DNA from: Bradyrhizobium sp. Ash2021
Lineage (GTDB): Bacteria; Pseudomonadota; Alphaproteobacteria; Rhizobiales; Xanthobacteraceae
NCBI RefSeq assembly: GCF_031202265.1
Contig: NZ_CP100604.1
Span: 2,710,501-2,774,500 of the forward strand
DNA: 64,000 bases
Reading direction: 5' to 3'
The notes below the pieces were generated by a model. It was not told the DNA's origin. It did not search any database and saw only the letters and a list, made by a program, of their open reading frames with translations. The translations under genes were made by a program, and so were the position numbers. Position 1 is the stretch's first letter, and each line of letters begins with the position of its first letter. Below are positions 52,581 to 61,611 of this stretch, piece after piece.

Positions 52581-52615
52581 GCGCAGGTCTAATTCGGCGC
52601 CATCGCCGTCGGCGA

Positions 52616-53134
52616 TCAGTTACTCGCCATGATGGTTTCGACGTCGGCATCGGTGCCGCCATTGATGATGCCGCCGGCCAGCGTCACCAGCGGCTTGACC
52701 CAGATCGTGGCCTGCTCGGCCAGCGTTGCGCGGGTCTTGTCCTGGCGGACTTCGCGCATCGCCTGGCCCACCGCGGTCAGGATCGAGGTCATGGTCGAGG
52801 TGATGTTGTCGAACTCGGCGCGAATCCTGGTGTCGGCCAATTCGTAGGCCTCGATCGCAAGGTCGCGGGCCTTGAAATTGGATAGCATGAAATGCTCGGC
52901 ATAGGACAGCGGGTACCAGGCCAGGAAGTCTTCCGAGCACTCAGGAATGTCCGGAACCATCTCCAGCAGCATGATGGCTTCGTTGAAATGATTCAGATAA
53001 TCGGTGGCGAGCCCGGTGCGGGGGTTGATGTTGGCGGCGCGCAGCTTCGCCGTCCAGGCCTCCGCGTCGGTGCCGGTCGGTCGCGGTGTCGAGCGATCGG
53101 ATCGCGCGCATGTGGAGGAAGCTGTCGAACTCAT
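52616..53134 (-). CDS. Conserved-type alphaproteobacterial hypothetical protein
   Basis: A 172-residue soluble protein with a short Ser/Thr-rich start and a helix-rich body: TGLATDYLNHFNEAIMLLEM, then ECSEDFLAWYPLSYAEHFML, then KARDLAIEAYELADTRIRAE and a C-terminal IWVKPLVTLAGGIINGGTDADVETIM. No family name is certain; such proteins are widespread in Rhizobiales. The ATG at 53134 is used; a further GTG frame upstream is less likely. It is divergent from the YedK gene across a TGTTAAC palindrome, and lies immediately upstream of the Nudix gene. Confidence 0.7.
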   Translation of the reverse strand: MSSTASSTCARSDRSTPRPTGTDAEAWTAKLRAANINPRTGLATDYLNHFNEAIMLLEMVPDIPECSEDFLAWYPLSYAEHFMLSNFKARDLAIEAYELADTRIRAEFDNITSTMTSILTAVGQAMREVRQDKTRATLAEQATIWVKPLVTLAGGIINGGTDADVETIMASN

Positions 53135-53143
53135 CGATTCCAG

Positions 53144-53164
53144 TGTTAACACCTGACGTTAACA
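53144..53164. promoter_or_regulatory. TGTTAAC-N7-GTTAACA inverted repeat between divergent genes
   Basis: Perfect 7-bp arms with a 7-base spacer ACCTGAC, in the 62-bp space between the hypothetical gene and yedK. It could be a repressor site for both promoters. The spacing is not that of a CtrA box (which has TTAA-N7-TTAA) nor of a LexA box. Confidence 0.45.
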
Positions 53165-53196
53165 GCAACTAAACGGCTACTATCTTTGGTCAGATA

Positions 53197-53964
53197 ATGT
53201 GCGGACGTTTCGTAATCACCTCGCCGCCGGCGGCACTTAGGCAGATTTTCGGCTATGCCGAGCAGCCCAATTTCCCGCCGCGGCACAATATTGCGCCAAC
53301 CCAGCCGATCCCGGTCGTCATCCTCGAAAATGGCGGCCGGCGTTTCCGGCTGATGCGCTGGGGCCTGCTGCCGGCCTGGGTCAAGGACCCCCGCAAATTC
53401 AGCCTGCTGATCAACGCGCGTTCGGAGACGGTGCAGGACAAGCCGGCGTTCAAGAACGCCATCAAGCGCCGGCGGGTCCTGGTTCCGGCCGACGGCTATT
53501 ACGAATGGCAGGATAGCGCCGGCCGCAAACGGCCATTCTTCATCCACCGCCGCGACGGCCAGCCGGTCGGCTTTGCGGCGCTGGCGGAAACCTGGATGGG
53601 GCCGAACGGCGAGGAGATCGACAGCGTCGCCATCGTCACCGCGCCGGCCAGCCGCGATCTGACCGTGCTGCATCACCGCGTGCCCGTGACCATTGCGCCC
53701 GATGATTTCGAGCGCTGGCTCGATGGCCGGGCCAACGACGCCGAAGCCGTCATGGCGCTGTTGACCGGGCCGGCCGAAGGCGAATTTGGCTGGCATGAGG
53801 TCTCGACCCGGGTCAATCGCGTCGCCAATGACGACGCGCAATTGGTCCTGCCGATCAGCGACGAGGAGAGGGCGGCGGAACAACCGAAGCCGGCGAAGAA
53901 GACCGCGGCGCGCAAAGCTGCGCTGGCAGCGTCCGAGGATGACGGGCAGGGGTCGCTGTTTTGA
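53197..53964 (+). CDS. SRAP/YedK (HMCES-like) abasic-site DNA-protein crosslinker
   Basis: A 255-residue SRAP domain protein that forms a covalent thiazolidine link to abasic sites in single-stranded DNA and shields them. Cys2 follows the initiator Met (MCGRFVITS), with conserved RHNIAPTQ, NARSETV, GYYEW (Glu) and HHRVP (His). The domain ends near residue 225; a basic Lys/Ala/Pro tail follows and the last residues are QGSLF, a near-match to the beta-clamp-binding consensus. The ATG at 53197 must be right as Cys2 must be exposed. It lies divergent from the reverse-strand hypothetical gene. Confidence 0.93.
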   Translation: MCGRFVITSPPAALRQIFGYAEQPNFPPRHNIAPTQPIPVVILENGGRRFRLMRWGLLPAWVKDPRKFSLLINARSETVQDKPAFKNAIKRRRVLVPADGYYEWQDSAGRKRPFFIHRRDGQPVGFAALAETWMGPNGEEIDSVAIVTAPASRDLTVLHHRVPVTIAPDDFERWLDGRANDAEAVMALLTGPAEGEFGWHEVSTRVNRVANDDAQLVLPISDEERAAEQPKPAKKTAARKAALAASEDDGQGSLF

Positions 53965-53980
53965 GTCCACCCTGCGATGC

Positions 53981-54562
53981 TCACCTGAAAATATGCAGCG
54001 CCGCGTGTTGCAACAGCATGATGGTCTTGGCGTCGACGATGCGGCCGTCGGCGATCATGGCGAGCGCCTGGTCGATCGGCAATTCCAGCACCTCGATGTC
54101 CTCGCCTTCGTCTGCGAGGCCGCCGCCGCTGCCGATCCGCATCGAAGGATCATACTCGGCGACGAAGAAGTGCAGTTTCTCGGTCACCGAGCCCGGACTG
54201 GTGAAGGCCTCGAAGATCTTCTTGATATCGCCGAGCCGGTACCCGGTTTCCTCCTCCGCCTCGGCGCGGATCCTCACCTCGGGCGCTTCGCCGTCCAGTA
54301 CGCCCGCGGCGGCCTCGATCAGCAGATCGTCGTAGCCGTTGACGTAGGCCGGGTAGCGGAACTGGCGCACCAGCACCACGGTGCGCTGAGCGAGGTTATA
54401 GGGCAGTACGGTAGCGCAGTTGCCGCGGTCATAGGTTTCGCGGTCTTGCGTCTGCCACTCGCCATTGCCGCGGTGGTATTCGAACGTGGTCTTCTTAAGC
54501 ACATAATAATCGTCGGAGAGGATCTGCACGTTCTTGACGCGGACGCGTTCGGAGATGGTCAT
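53981..54562 (-). CDS. Nudix pyrophosphatase (ADP-ribose / GDP-mannose type)
   Basis: A 193-residue Nudix protein of the ADP-ribose pyrophosphatase-like branch (NudK/TrgB type). Strand VVLVRQFRYPAYVNGYDDLLIEAAAGVLDGEAPEVRIRAEAEEETGY contains the box with REUXEEXG-like Glu residues, with the PAYVNGYDD typical of NudK-like proteins. The ATG at 54562 (MTISERVRVKN) fits the family start better than the long upstream frame. The GNAT gene is upstream on the same strand, 23 bp away. It is convergent with yedK, with only 16 bp between the stops. Confidence 0.88.
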   Translation of the reverse strand: MTISERVRVKNVQILSDDYYVLKKTTFEYHRGNGEWQTQDRETYDRGNCATVLPYNLAQRTVVLVRQFRYPAYVNGYDDLLIEAAAGVLDGEAPEVRIRAEAEEETGYRLGDIKKIFEAFTSPGSVTEKLHFFVAEYDPSMRIGSGGGLADEGEDIEVLELPIDQALAMIADGRIVDAKTIMLLQHAALHIFR

Positions 54563-54585
54563 GCCTGCCTGCTCAATCGCTGCGA

Positions 54586-55041
54586 CTATGGCGTGGGCTC
54601 GCGGCCATCGAGCCATTTGGCGAAGGTCACGGTTTCCTGGTTGTAATAGCCGATCGACTGGTAGAATGCGTGGACCTTGGTATTTTCCTTGCGAACCATC
54701 AGTTGAAGTTTGGCGATGCCGCGGGCACGCAGCCACTCTTCGGCGGCATTCATGATGGCGCGGCCAAAGCCTGCATAGCGGCACTCCGGATCGACGGTGA
54801 CGTAGTAGACCCAGCCGCGATGGCCGTCATGGCCGACCAGCACGGAGGCGACCAGCGCGCCGTCATGGCGGCCCAGCAGTACCGTCGAGTTGGTTCCCTG
54901 GCGCGCCAGCGCGATGTCGCTTGCCGGATCGTTCCATGGCCGCGTCGAACCGCAACGCTGCCACAGCGCAATCACCTCGGGGATTTCGGCATCTTCGATC
55001 GCCGTGATGCTCAGGACTTGAGCGGCCGCAGAATTATTCAC
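54586..55041 (-). CDS. GNAT-family acetyltransferase (YpeA type)
   Basis: A 151-residue acetyltransferase similar to YpeA: N-terminal DAEIPEVIALWQRCGSTRPWNDPASDI, the acetyl-CoA loop CRYAGFGRAIMNAAEEWLRARG (about residues 87-108) and the end VHAFYQSIGYYNQETVTFAKWL. The substrate is unknown. The start ATG at 55041 overlaps the stop of the FAD-linked oxidoreductase by 4 bp (ATGA), so the two are translationally coupled; the Nudix gene follows 23 bp downstream. Confidence 0.88.
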   Translation of the reverse strand: MNNSAAAQVLSITAIEDAEIPEVIALWQRCGSTRPWNDPASDIALARQGTNSTVLLGRHDGALVASVLVGHDGHRGWVYYVTVDPECRYAGFGRAIMNAAEEWLRARGIAKLQLMVRKENTKVHAFYQSIGYYNQETVTFAKWLDGREPTP

Positions 55042-56465
55042 AGCACTTTTCCGGGGTTCATGATCCCGAGCGGATCGAGCATCGCCTTGATGCCGCGCAT
55101 CAGTTCGATCGCGACCTTGTCCTTGACCTCGGGCAATTCGTCGCGCTTGAGCACGCCGATGCCGTGCTCGGCGGAGATCGACCCGCCCATCCGCAGCACG
55201 ATCGCGAACACGACCTCGTTGACCTCGTGCCAGCGTGCCAGAAAGTCGGCGGCGTTGCCGCCGACCGGCTGACTGACATTGTAGTGGATATTGCCGTCGC
55301 CGAGATGGCCGAACGGCACCGGCCGCGAACCCGGGATCAGCTTCACCACGGCCGCATTGGCCGCTTCGATGAAATCGGGCACGGCTGCGACCGGCACGGA
55401 GATGTCGTGCTTGATCGAGCCGCCTTCCGGCTTCTGCGCCGCGGACATCTCGTCGCGCAGTTTCCAGAACGCCGCGCGCTGGGTCAAATTCGCCGCGATC
55501 ACGGCATCGTCGACAATGCCGTCTTCCATGCCTTTCGCCAGGATCGATTCCAGCGCATCGCGGGCATCGTCGCGCGAGGACGACAATTCCATCAACACAT
55601 ACCAGGGGTGCTTGCCGGTCAGCGGATCGCGGATGTCGATGCCGTGACGGATCGAGAAATCCACCGCGATGTCGGCCAGCAATTCGAAACTGGTGAGGCT
55701 GCCGGCGGCCTCGTTCTGCGCGATCGACAGCAGCTTGAGCGCCTGCGCCGGCGATTTGAGGCCGACATAGGCGGTCTCGATCGCGCGCGGCTTTGGAAAT
55801 AGTTTTAGCGTCGCCGCGGTGATGATGCCGAGCGTGCCTTCGGCGCCGATGAAGAGATTGCGCAGATCGTAGCCGGTGTTGTCCTTTTTCAGCTTCGACA
55901 GCGCGTTCAGGATCCGCCCGTCCGCCAGCACCACTTCGAGCCCGAGCGCCATCTCGCGCGCCACGCCATAGGCCAGTGCCGCCGTGCCGCCGGCATTGGT
56001 GGAGAGATTGCCGCCGATGGTGCAGCTTCCCTCGGCGCCGAGCGAGAGCGGAAACAGCCGGTCGACCGCACTGGCGCGCTGTTGGGCAACCTGCAGCACC
56101 ACCCCGGCCTCGCAGGTCATGGTGTTGGAGGCGGCGTCAACCTCGCGGATTTTGTCCAGCCGCCGCATCGAGATTACGACCTCGCCATTATGCGGGGTCT
56201 GTCCGCCGACGAGCCCGGTGTTGCCGCCCTGCGGCACCAGCGCGATGCGGTGTTCTGACGCCAGCTTGCAGATCGCGGAGACTTCCGCGGTCGAGCCCGG
56301 GCGCAACACCAAAGGCGAGCGGCCGTGGAACAGATCGCGCTCCTCGGTGACGTAAGGCGCGATGTCGGCCGCATCCGTGACCGCATATTTGTCGCCGACG
56401 ATGGCGCGGAATTTCGCGATCAGTTCGGGTGCAAGCGGCGGCACGGCGGCTTGAACGATATTCAT
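55038..56465 (-). CDS. FAD-linked D-2-hydroxyacid dehydrogenase (D2HGDH / GlcD-like)
   Basis: A 475-residue PCMH-type flavoprotein related to D-2-hydroxyglutarate, D-lactate and glycolate dehydrogenases. The FAD-binding region has VPQGGNTGLVGGQTPHNGEV (about residues 76-95) and GNLSTNAGGTAALAYG (about 144-159). The C-terminal oxidase domain has GHLGDGNIHYNVSQP and ends GIGVLKRDELPEVKDK ... DPLGIMNPGKVL, the typical family end. I chose the ATG at 56465 (MNIVQAAV), preceded by AAGAGAAG. The GNAT gene overlaps its stop by 4 bp. Sua5 is 11 bp upstream. Confidence 0.9.
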   Translation of the reverse strand: MNIVQAAVPPLAPELIAKFRAIVGDKYAVTDAADIAPYVTEERDLFHGRSPLVLRPGSTAEVSAICKLASEHRIALVPQGGNTGLVGGQTPHNGEVVISMRRLDKIREVDAASNTMTCEAGVVLQVAQQRASAVDRLFPLSLGAEGSCTIGGNLSTNAGGTAALAYGVAREMALGLEVVLADGRILNALSKLKKDNTGYDLRNLFIGAEGTLGIITAATLKLFPKPRAIETAYVGLKSPAQALKLLSIAQNEAAGSLTSFELLADIAVDFSIRHGIDIRDPLTGKHPWYVLMELSSSRDDARDALESILAKGMEDGIVDDAVIAANLTQRAAFWKLRDEMSAAQKPEGGSIKHDISVPVAAVPDFIEAANAAVVKLIPGSRPVPFGHLGDGNIHYNVSQPVGGNAADFLARWHEVNEVVFAIVLRMGGSISAEHGIGVLKRDELPEVKDKVAIELMRGIKAMLDPLGIMNPGKVL

Positions 56466-56476
56466 TCGCTTCTCTT

Positions 56477-57469
56477 TCATTTCCGCCCCACGGCTGCGCG
56501 GCGCAGCCGGTCGTTGATGGCCTCGCCCAATCCATCGTCCGGAATGGGCATCACCGCGATCGTGCGTGCGCCCCGGGTGTCGAGGGCGCGAAGATAGCCG
56601 AACAGATTGGCCGCGGCCTCGGCAAGATCGCCGCGGGCGGACAGATTCATCACGGCGGATGCGGCGTCAATTCCCGAAACCGGATGGGAGCCAAACGCCA
56701 GCAGCGCCTCGCCGGGCTCGATCCGCATTGCTCCCAGCCGCACGGTGGCGCGCGGCGCGTAATGCGACGCCAGCATGCCCGGCGCCAAGGGTTGCCCGCT
56801 GTCGCTGTCGGCATCCACCGGCGGTTGAACCAGCGCGCGGCCGAGCACGCGTTCGATCTCTGCGCGCGGCAGGCCGCCGGGGCGCAGCAGCATCGGGGCC
56901 TCGAAACATCCGACAATGGTTGATTCGACGCCGACCGCGACCGCGCCGCCATCGACGATCAGGTCGATCCGGCCGTTGAGGTCGCTTTGCACATGGGCGG
57001 CCGTGGTCGGCGAGACGTGGCCCGACAGGTTCGCGGACGGCGCCACCACCGGGCGGCCGAACAGCCGCAGGATTTCTCGGGCCACCGGATGCGCCGGTAT
57101 CCGGATCGCGACGGTGTCGAGGCCGGCGGTGGCGAGATCGGCCACCGCGCAATCGGCTGTTTTGGGCAAAACCAGCGTCAACGGGCCCGGCCAGAACGCT
57201 TCCGCAAGCGCCAGCGCTTTGGCGTCAAAAAGCCCGATTTGCCGCGCGGCGCCGAGGTCGCCGACATGGGCGATCAGCGGATTGAAGGCCGGCCGGCCTT
57301 TGGCTTGGTACAAACGGGCGATCGCGGCGGCATTGGTGGCGTCGGCGCCGAGGCCGTAGACGGTCTCGGTCGGGAACGCAACCAGGGCGCCATCGGCAAG
57401 CGCGCGCGCCGCGGCGGCGGTCGCGGCCGCGCCGGCAGGCAAAATCAGCGTTTTCAGGCCCACATTCAC
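56477..57469 (-). CDS. Threonylcarbamoyl-AMP synthase (TsaC/Sua5)
   Basis: Makes threonylcarbamoyl-AMP from threonine, bicarbonate and ATP, the first step in t6A37 tRNA modification. The 330-residue protein has the YrdC-type domain (residues about 15-190: PTETVYGLGADATN, KGRPAFNPLIAHV, FGRPVVAPSANLSGHVSPT) and the Sua5 C-terminal domain (LRPGGLPRAEIERVLGR to VMPIPDDGLGEAINDRLRRAA). The start is a GTG at 57467-57469 with AAGGAAG nine bases before; the longer frame upstream reads across the tRNA gene and is an artefact. Confidence 0.92.
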   Translation of the reverse strand: MNVGLKTLILPAGAAATAAAARALADGALVAFPTETVYGLGADATNAAAIARLYQAKGRPAFNPLIAHVGDLGAARQIGLFDAKALALAEAFWPGPLTLVLPKTADCAVADLATAGLDTVAIRIPAHPVAREILRLFGRPVVAPSANLSGHVSPTTAAHVQSDLNGRIDLIVDGGAVAVGVESTIVGCFEAPMLLRPGGLPRAEIERVLGRALVQPPVDADSDSGQPLAPGMLASHYAPRATVRLGAMRIEPGEALLAFGSHPVSGIDAASAVMNLSARGDLAEAAANLFGYLRALDTRGARTIAVMPIPDDGLGEAINDRLRRAAVGRK

Positions 57470-57538
57470 TGGGATTAACTTCCTTAATTCGGCGGCTTGC
57501 GGTCGCCGACACCCACGGCTATAAGCCGCGTTCTTAGT

Positions 57539-57615
57539 CGGAGTGTGGCTCAGCCCGGTAGAGCACTGCGTTCGGGACGCAGGGGTCGCAGGTTCAAATC
57601 CTGCCACTCCGACCA
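57539..57615 (+). tRNA. tRNA-Pro (CGG anticodon)
   Basis: 77-nt tRNA with complete CCA. The acceptor pair is CGGAGTG (57539-57545) and CACTCCG (57605-57611). The anticodon arm is CTGCG-TTCGGGA-CGCAG, which gives anticodon CGG. The T arm contains GGTTCAAATCC. A discriminator A precedes CCA. It marks the boundary with the lower-GC region that follows and is a plausible island attachment site. Confidence 0.97.
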
Positions 57616-58546
57616 AGTAATCAATGGCTTGGGCCACGCTCTCGCGGCCCGTTATTGACCAAAAATCTCGATTTTGCACGCAAAATGCACGCAGCATTTT
57701 CACGGCGCGCACGAGGCTCTTCATCACGCGTCCGATGGTGCACCCGTCAGGGGCATGTTGAGCATTTCGTTCATCGCGACTTCTTCCAACCGGGCTTGAC
57801 GACGCCTGGCTTCTCCAGATCCCACTTTTTGGTGTGTTGTTGATCTCACGAACATTTCGACCGCCGCTAACCTTGTGAGGACGGCGTACAGCAGCATCAA
57901 GCCCGTTAAGATCTGGATGCGAGGAGGACGATGCGCAGTCGAAACGGAGTGAGTGGCGAATTCGCTCCGAATGCGACGAATAAGTAGCAAGGCTTCTTGG
58001 AATGAAATGTGCGCCGAGAAGCGTGATCTCACCCGGCAGTCTGGAAATTTGTGATCCCGATTTTTGCCGGGCCGCAACTCTTGCAAAGAGCCGTTATCGA
58101 ACGTCAGCTTGTGAAAAATGAGGCCCCCTAATCGTGGACCGCATGTCTTCCGGGCACCAGCGTCTCCTGACCGCTGAAGAGCGGCGCAGATGGCTGTCGC
58201 TGGGTGTGAGCAGCTAGGTGCTGTGCGGGGCACGACCCCGGCAGACCTATCCTCGCAATAACACCTATTCCTGCACGGAATACCCTGCCGGCTCCCGCGC
58301 CGAGCGCAAACTTGTCGACTGCACGTCATCGTCCTATGCTGTACTCTGTCGTTCCCGATGCGATCTCGGTTCGTGGTCGGGGTGCTGCCGCGGATGAGTG
58401 GGAGCCGTTGACAGCCTGCTCGCCCGGATTAAGCATCGCGCGGGAGAAGGCGCGCGGGTTCGGTGCGAAGAAGCATCGGCTTCCCTCATCAAAGTTCCGC
58501 GTCGCAGAGAATCCGCTATGCCTCTCCAAGAGCGCGGAACACTTGA
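57616..58546. other. Gene-poor low-GC stretch downstream of tRNA-Pro
   Basis: GC is about 50% here by hand count of two lines (53% at 57841-57900 and 48% at 57961-58020), against far higher values before the tRNA. Only short or low-quality frames occur, such as a reverse frame at 57724-58329 with no recognisable family. A near-palindrome TTGCACGCAAAATGCACGC lies at 57673. It looks like eroded foreign DNA; no intact integrase or transposase can be read. Confidence 0.5.
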
Positions 58547-61414
58547 ATGAATGGTCGTCGTGATTTCCAGGCCAAGGACGCCCTTTCCTTTGGCCCGTTC
58601 AGTCTGTTGGTGGCCGGCAGGCTGCTCAAAAGGGCTGATGAGCCGATACCGCTAGGCGGACGCGCGCTCGATGTTCTGATCACGCTGACGGAGCGGGCTG
58701 GCGAGGTCGTCAGTTACAGGGAACTGATCTCGATTGCGTGGCCAAATGTAACGGTGGATGAGGCCAATCTCCGCGTTCAGATTGCCACCCTGCGGAAAGC
58801 CCTGGGTGACGGAGAGGGCGGCGCCCGTTACATATCGAACGTTGCCGGTCGCGGTTATTGTTTTGTCGCGCCTGTCACACGCCCGATAGGGCGGCCGATT
58901 GCGGCCGAAGGAAACGCTGACGGCGAGCGACCCAGGAAGCTGCCGCCGCGATTGGCACGGATGGTCGGTCGAGATGAAGCCGTTCGGGCCGTATCAGAGC
59001 AGCTCACCATGGGCCGCTTCGTGAGCATCGTCGGCCCAGGAGGAATTGGCAAGACGACCGTCGCCGTCTCTGTTGCGCATGCGTTATTGAACGGTTTCAG
59101 CGGCGCGGTCTCCTTTGTCGATCTTGGCGCGCTGACCAATCCCCAGCTCGTCCCAACGGCGGTCGCCTCGGCGCTCGGGTTCATGGTTCAGGCCAGCGAC
59201 CCGTTCGGCAGCCTTGTGGCGTTTCTCGGCGACAAGAAGATCCTCCTCATTCTCGACAATTGTGAGCACGTGATTGAATCGGCATCGGTGTTGGCCGAAC
59301 GGGTCGTCAGTGAGGCACCACAAGCGCATATCCTGGCGACCAGTCGCGAAGCGCTCCGTGTCGAAGGTGAACGCGTCCACTTATTGTATTCACTTGATTG
59401 TCCGCCCGCGGATGCCGACCTGACTGCCGCGGAAGCACTGAAATATCCTGCTGCCCAGCTATTCATGGAGCGGGCGACCGCTAGCGGCTATAGCGCATCG
59501 TTGAGCGATATCGATGCGCCGATCGTCGCCACGATCTGCCGCCGACTTGATGGAATCGCGCTAGCCATCGAGCTTGCCGCGAGTCGCACCGGGTCTCTCG
59601 GGATTCATGGAATTGCGGAGCTGCTCGACAATCGCTTCAGCTTGCTCTGGCACGGCCGCCGAACCGCGCTGCCCCGCCACCAGACCCTGAATGCGATGCT
59701 CGATTGGAGTTACAGCCTGCTTTCGGAGTGCGAAAGGGTTGTTCTTAGCAGACTCTCGGTCTTCGTAGGGGATTTCACGCTTGAGGCCGCCTGCTATCTT
59801 GCATCCGAGACGGAGATAGACCGGGCGAGTACTACAGAGACACTCGAAAGCTTGCTTGCGAAATCGCTGATATCGTCTATCCCAGTACACGGTCCCACAT
59901 ATTATCGGTTGCTCGACACGACGCGCGCCTATGCCGGAGCAAAGCTCGCCGAGCGGGGTGAAGCGAATCGCGTCGCCCGGCGGCACGCGAGCTTTTTTTC
60001 CAAATTTCTCCAACACGACGAGATCGTTCAATCGAGGTTAGGCGAGCAGGATCTTTCGGGATACACTTCGCACATTGGCAATGTGCGGGCGGCGCTCGAA
60101 TGGGCATTCTCTGCCGACGGTGATGTCGCGGTTGGCGTGGAACTCGCTACCTGGGCGGCGCCCCTGTTCATCGGATTGTCACTGCTCGAGGAGTGCGACC
60201 GGTGGTGCGAACGGGCGCTCGCCTGCCTCGATAACGCAGCCCGTGGCACCAGACAGGAGATGATCCTTCAGGAGGCCCTTGCGTTATCATCGATGTATAT
60301 AAGCGGAAACGCCGACCGGGTGCGCGCCGCGATCGAGCGCGGACTTGCGCTTGAGGAGGCGTTCGGCGACCCGCGTCACCAACTGCAGCTTCTTTACGGC
60401 TCGTATCGGCTTCTCATGCGGCTCGGCGATTTCCGTGCCGCGCTCGCGGCTGCGCAGCAGAGCGCAACGCTCGCGGAGGGCGCCCAAGACCCGGCGGGCC
60501 TGGTAGTCGCGGATTTCATGCTCGGCACCTGCTACCATTTTATGGGCGACCAGGCCGCTGCCCAATTTTACGGTGAGCGAGGCATGGCTCGCGCGGCCGA
60601 GCCTGGCACGGTCATCCCGAACTTCTTCGGGTTTGATCATCGCATCTACGCTCCCATTAGCCTCGCCCGCACCTTGTGGCTGCGCGGCTTTCCCGACCAG
60701 GCGCGCGGTATCGCAAGAAACGCCGTCGACGGAGCGGCGAGCCGAGATAATCCGCTTTCGATATGCGTTGCGCTGACCTACGGTTCGCCCGTCTTTCTTT
60801 GGAGCGGCGACTTCCGGACTGCCAGCGACTACGTCGAACGACTCATCGAATATGCGGGACGACACTCGATCGAGCCGTACCGCGCCGCCGGCCTCGGACT
60901 GAAGGGAGCCCTTGCCATTGCCCGCGTCGAAGTGGGACCCGGCGTCGACTTGCTACGGAGTGCGCTGGAGACCCTTTCCGCTAGAAAGCTGAATATCTTG
61001 CTTACGCTCTTTGCTGGAGCGCTGGCCGAGGGGCTGCACATGAGCGGGCAAGTGGAGGAGGCCCTCCTCACAGTCGATGGCGCAATCGCGCGCGCGACAG
61101 ATTGCGGATCGACGTACGACATGCCCGAACTTCTGCGGATCAAGGCACAGATTCTTGCGGCGATGCCGCGGCATGGCCGGGCGTCGGCCATTGGTTGCCT
61201 GACCGAAGCGATCGAAGTCGCGCGCGTCCAATCAGCGCTCGCCCTGGAGCTGAGGTCGACGATGACCTTGGCGCGTTTGCTCGCCGAAGGCGGACAGCGG
61301 GATCAGGCACGTCATGAGCTTGCTCTCGTCCACGACCGCTTCACAGAAGGATTTCAAACCGAAGACCTCAAGCAGGCGCGCGCGCTCCTGGAAGATTTGC
61401 AGTCACGATCGTAA
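58547..61414 (+). CDS. Winged-helix STAND ATPase regulator with TPR-like sensor
   Basis: A 955-residue multidomain regulator. Residues about 14-110 form an OmpR/PhoB-type winged helix (SFGPFSLLVAGRLLKRADEP and VSYRELISIAWPNVTVDEAN). Then an NTPase domain: Walker A GPGGIGKTT at 163-171, Walker B KILLILDNCEH at 231-241, and sensor-like ILATSREALRVEGERVHLL. The C-terminal 500 residues are helical repeats with TPR-like character (AALAAAQQSATLAEGAQDPA and others). Such proteins are signal-dependent transcription regulators. It begins with a plain ATG at 58547 and is followed by accessory genes of the same region. Confidence 0.88.
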   Translation: MNGRRDFQAKDALSFGPFSLLVAGRLLKRADEPIPLGGRALDVLITLTERAGEVVSYRELISIAWPNVTVDEANLRVQIATLRKALGDGEGGARYISNVAGRGYCFVAPVTRPIGRPIAAEGNADGERPRKLPPRLARMVGRDEAVRAVSEQLTMGRFVSIVGPGGIGKTTVAVSVAHALLNGFSGAVSFVDLGALTNPQLVPTAVASALGFMVQASDPFGSLVAFLGDKKILLILDNCEHVIESASVLAERVVSEAPQAHILATSREALRVEGERVHLLYSLDCPPADADLTAAEALKYPAAQLFMERATASGYSASLSDIDAPIVATICRRLDGIALAIELAASRTGSLGIHGIAELLDNRFSLLWHGRRTALPRHQTLNAMLDWSYSLLSECERVVLSRLSVFVGDFTLEAACYLASETEIDRASTTETLESLLAKSLISSIPVHGPTYYRLLDTTRAYAGAKLAERGEANRVARRHASFFSKFLQHDEIVQSRLGEQDLSGYTSHIGNVRAALEWAFSADGDVAVGVELATWAAPLFIGLSLLEECDRWCERALACLDNAARGTRQEMILQEALALSSMYISGNADRVRAAIERGLALEEAFGDPRHQLQLLYGSYRLLMRLGDFRAALAAAQQSATLAEGAQDPAGLVVADFMLGTCYHFMGDQAAAQFYGERGMARAAEPGTVIPNFFGFDHRIYAPISLARTLWLRGFPDQARGIARNAVDGAASRDNPLSICVALTYGSPVFLWSGDFRTASDYVERLIEYAGRHSIEPYRAAGLGLKGALAIARVEVGPGVDLLRSALETLSARKLNILLTLFAGALAEGLHMSGQVEEALLTVDGAIARATDCGSTYDMPELLRIKAQILAAMPRHGRASAIGCLTEAIEVARVQSALALELRSTMTLARLLAEGGQRDQARHELALVHDRFTEGFQTEDLKQARALLEDLQSRS

Positions 61415-61611
61415 CTCGTCCCAAGGCGTGCCGATGATGCCCTTGCAGGACGTGCCAGAAGCGGTTTGCGGCTGCCCTTGACTGCCAGCGCGCCAGTGCG
61501 CCCGAACAGCCGCCCTTGCTGATTTTACAATTTTTTGCATCATACAATGGGTGAAGGCTCACAAATTGCGGCATGTTATTGAAATACCGCAGTTCGCCAT
61601 GGCTGATCCAC

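Noticed and set aside
53144..53164. Possible CtrA box at TTAAC ... GTTAAC
   Set aside because: The two TTAA units are separated by 9 bases, not the 7 of the CtrA motif; recorded only as an unspecified inverted repeat.
57470..57727. An apparent N-terminal extension of Sua5 on the reverse strand that contains [15 protein letters not shown]
   Set aside because: This peptide is the well-known false translation of the antisense of a tRNA gene. It coincides exactly with tRNA-Pro at 57539-57615, and a GTG with a good ribosome site at 57469 starts the true protein.
57724..58329. Reverse-strand frame of 201 codons after the tRNA
   Set aside because: No family, unusual Cys/Arg-rich start, no clear ribosome site, and in low-GC eroded sequence. 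Kept only as part of the gene-poor stretch.
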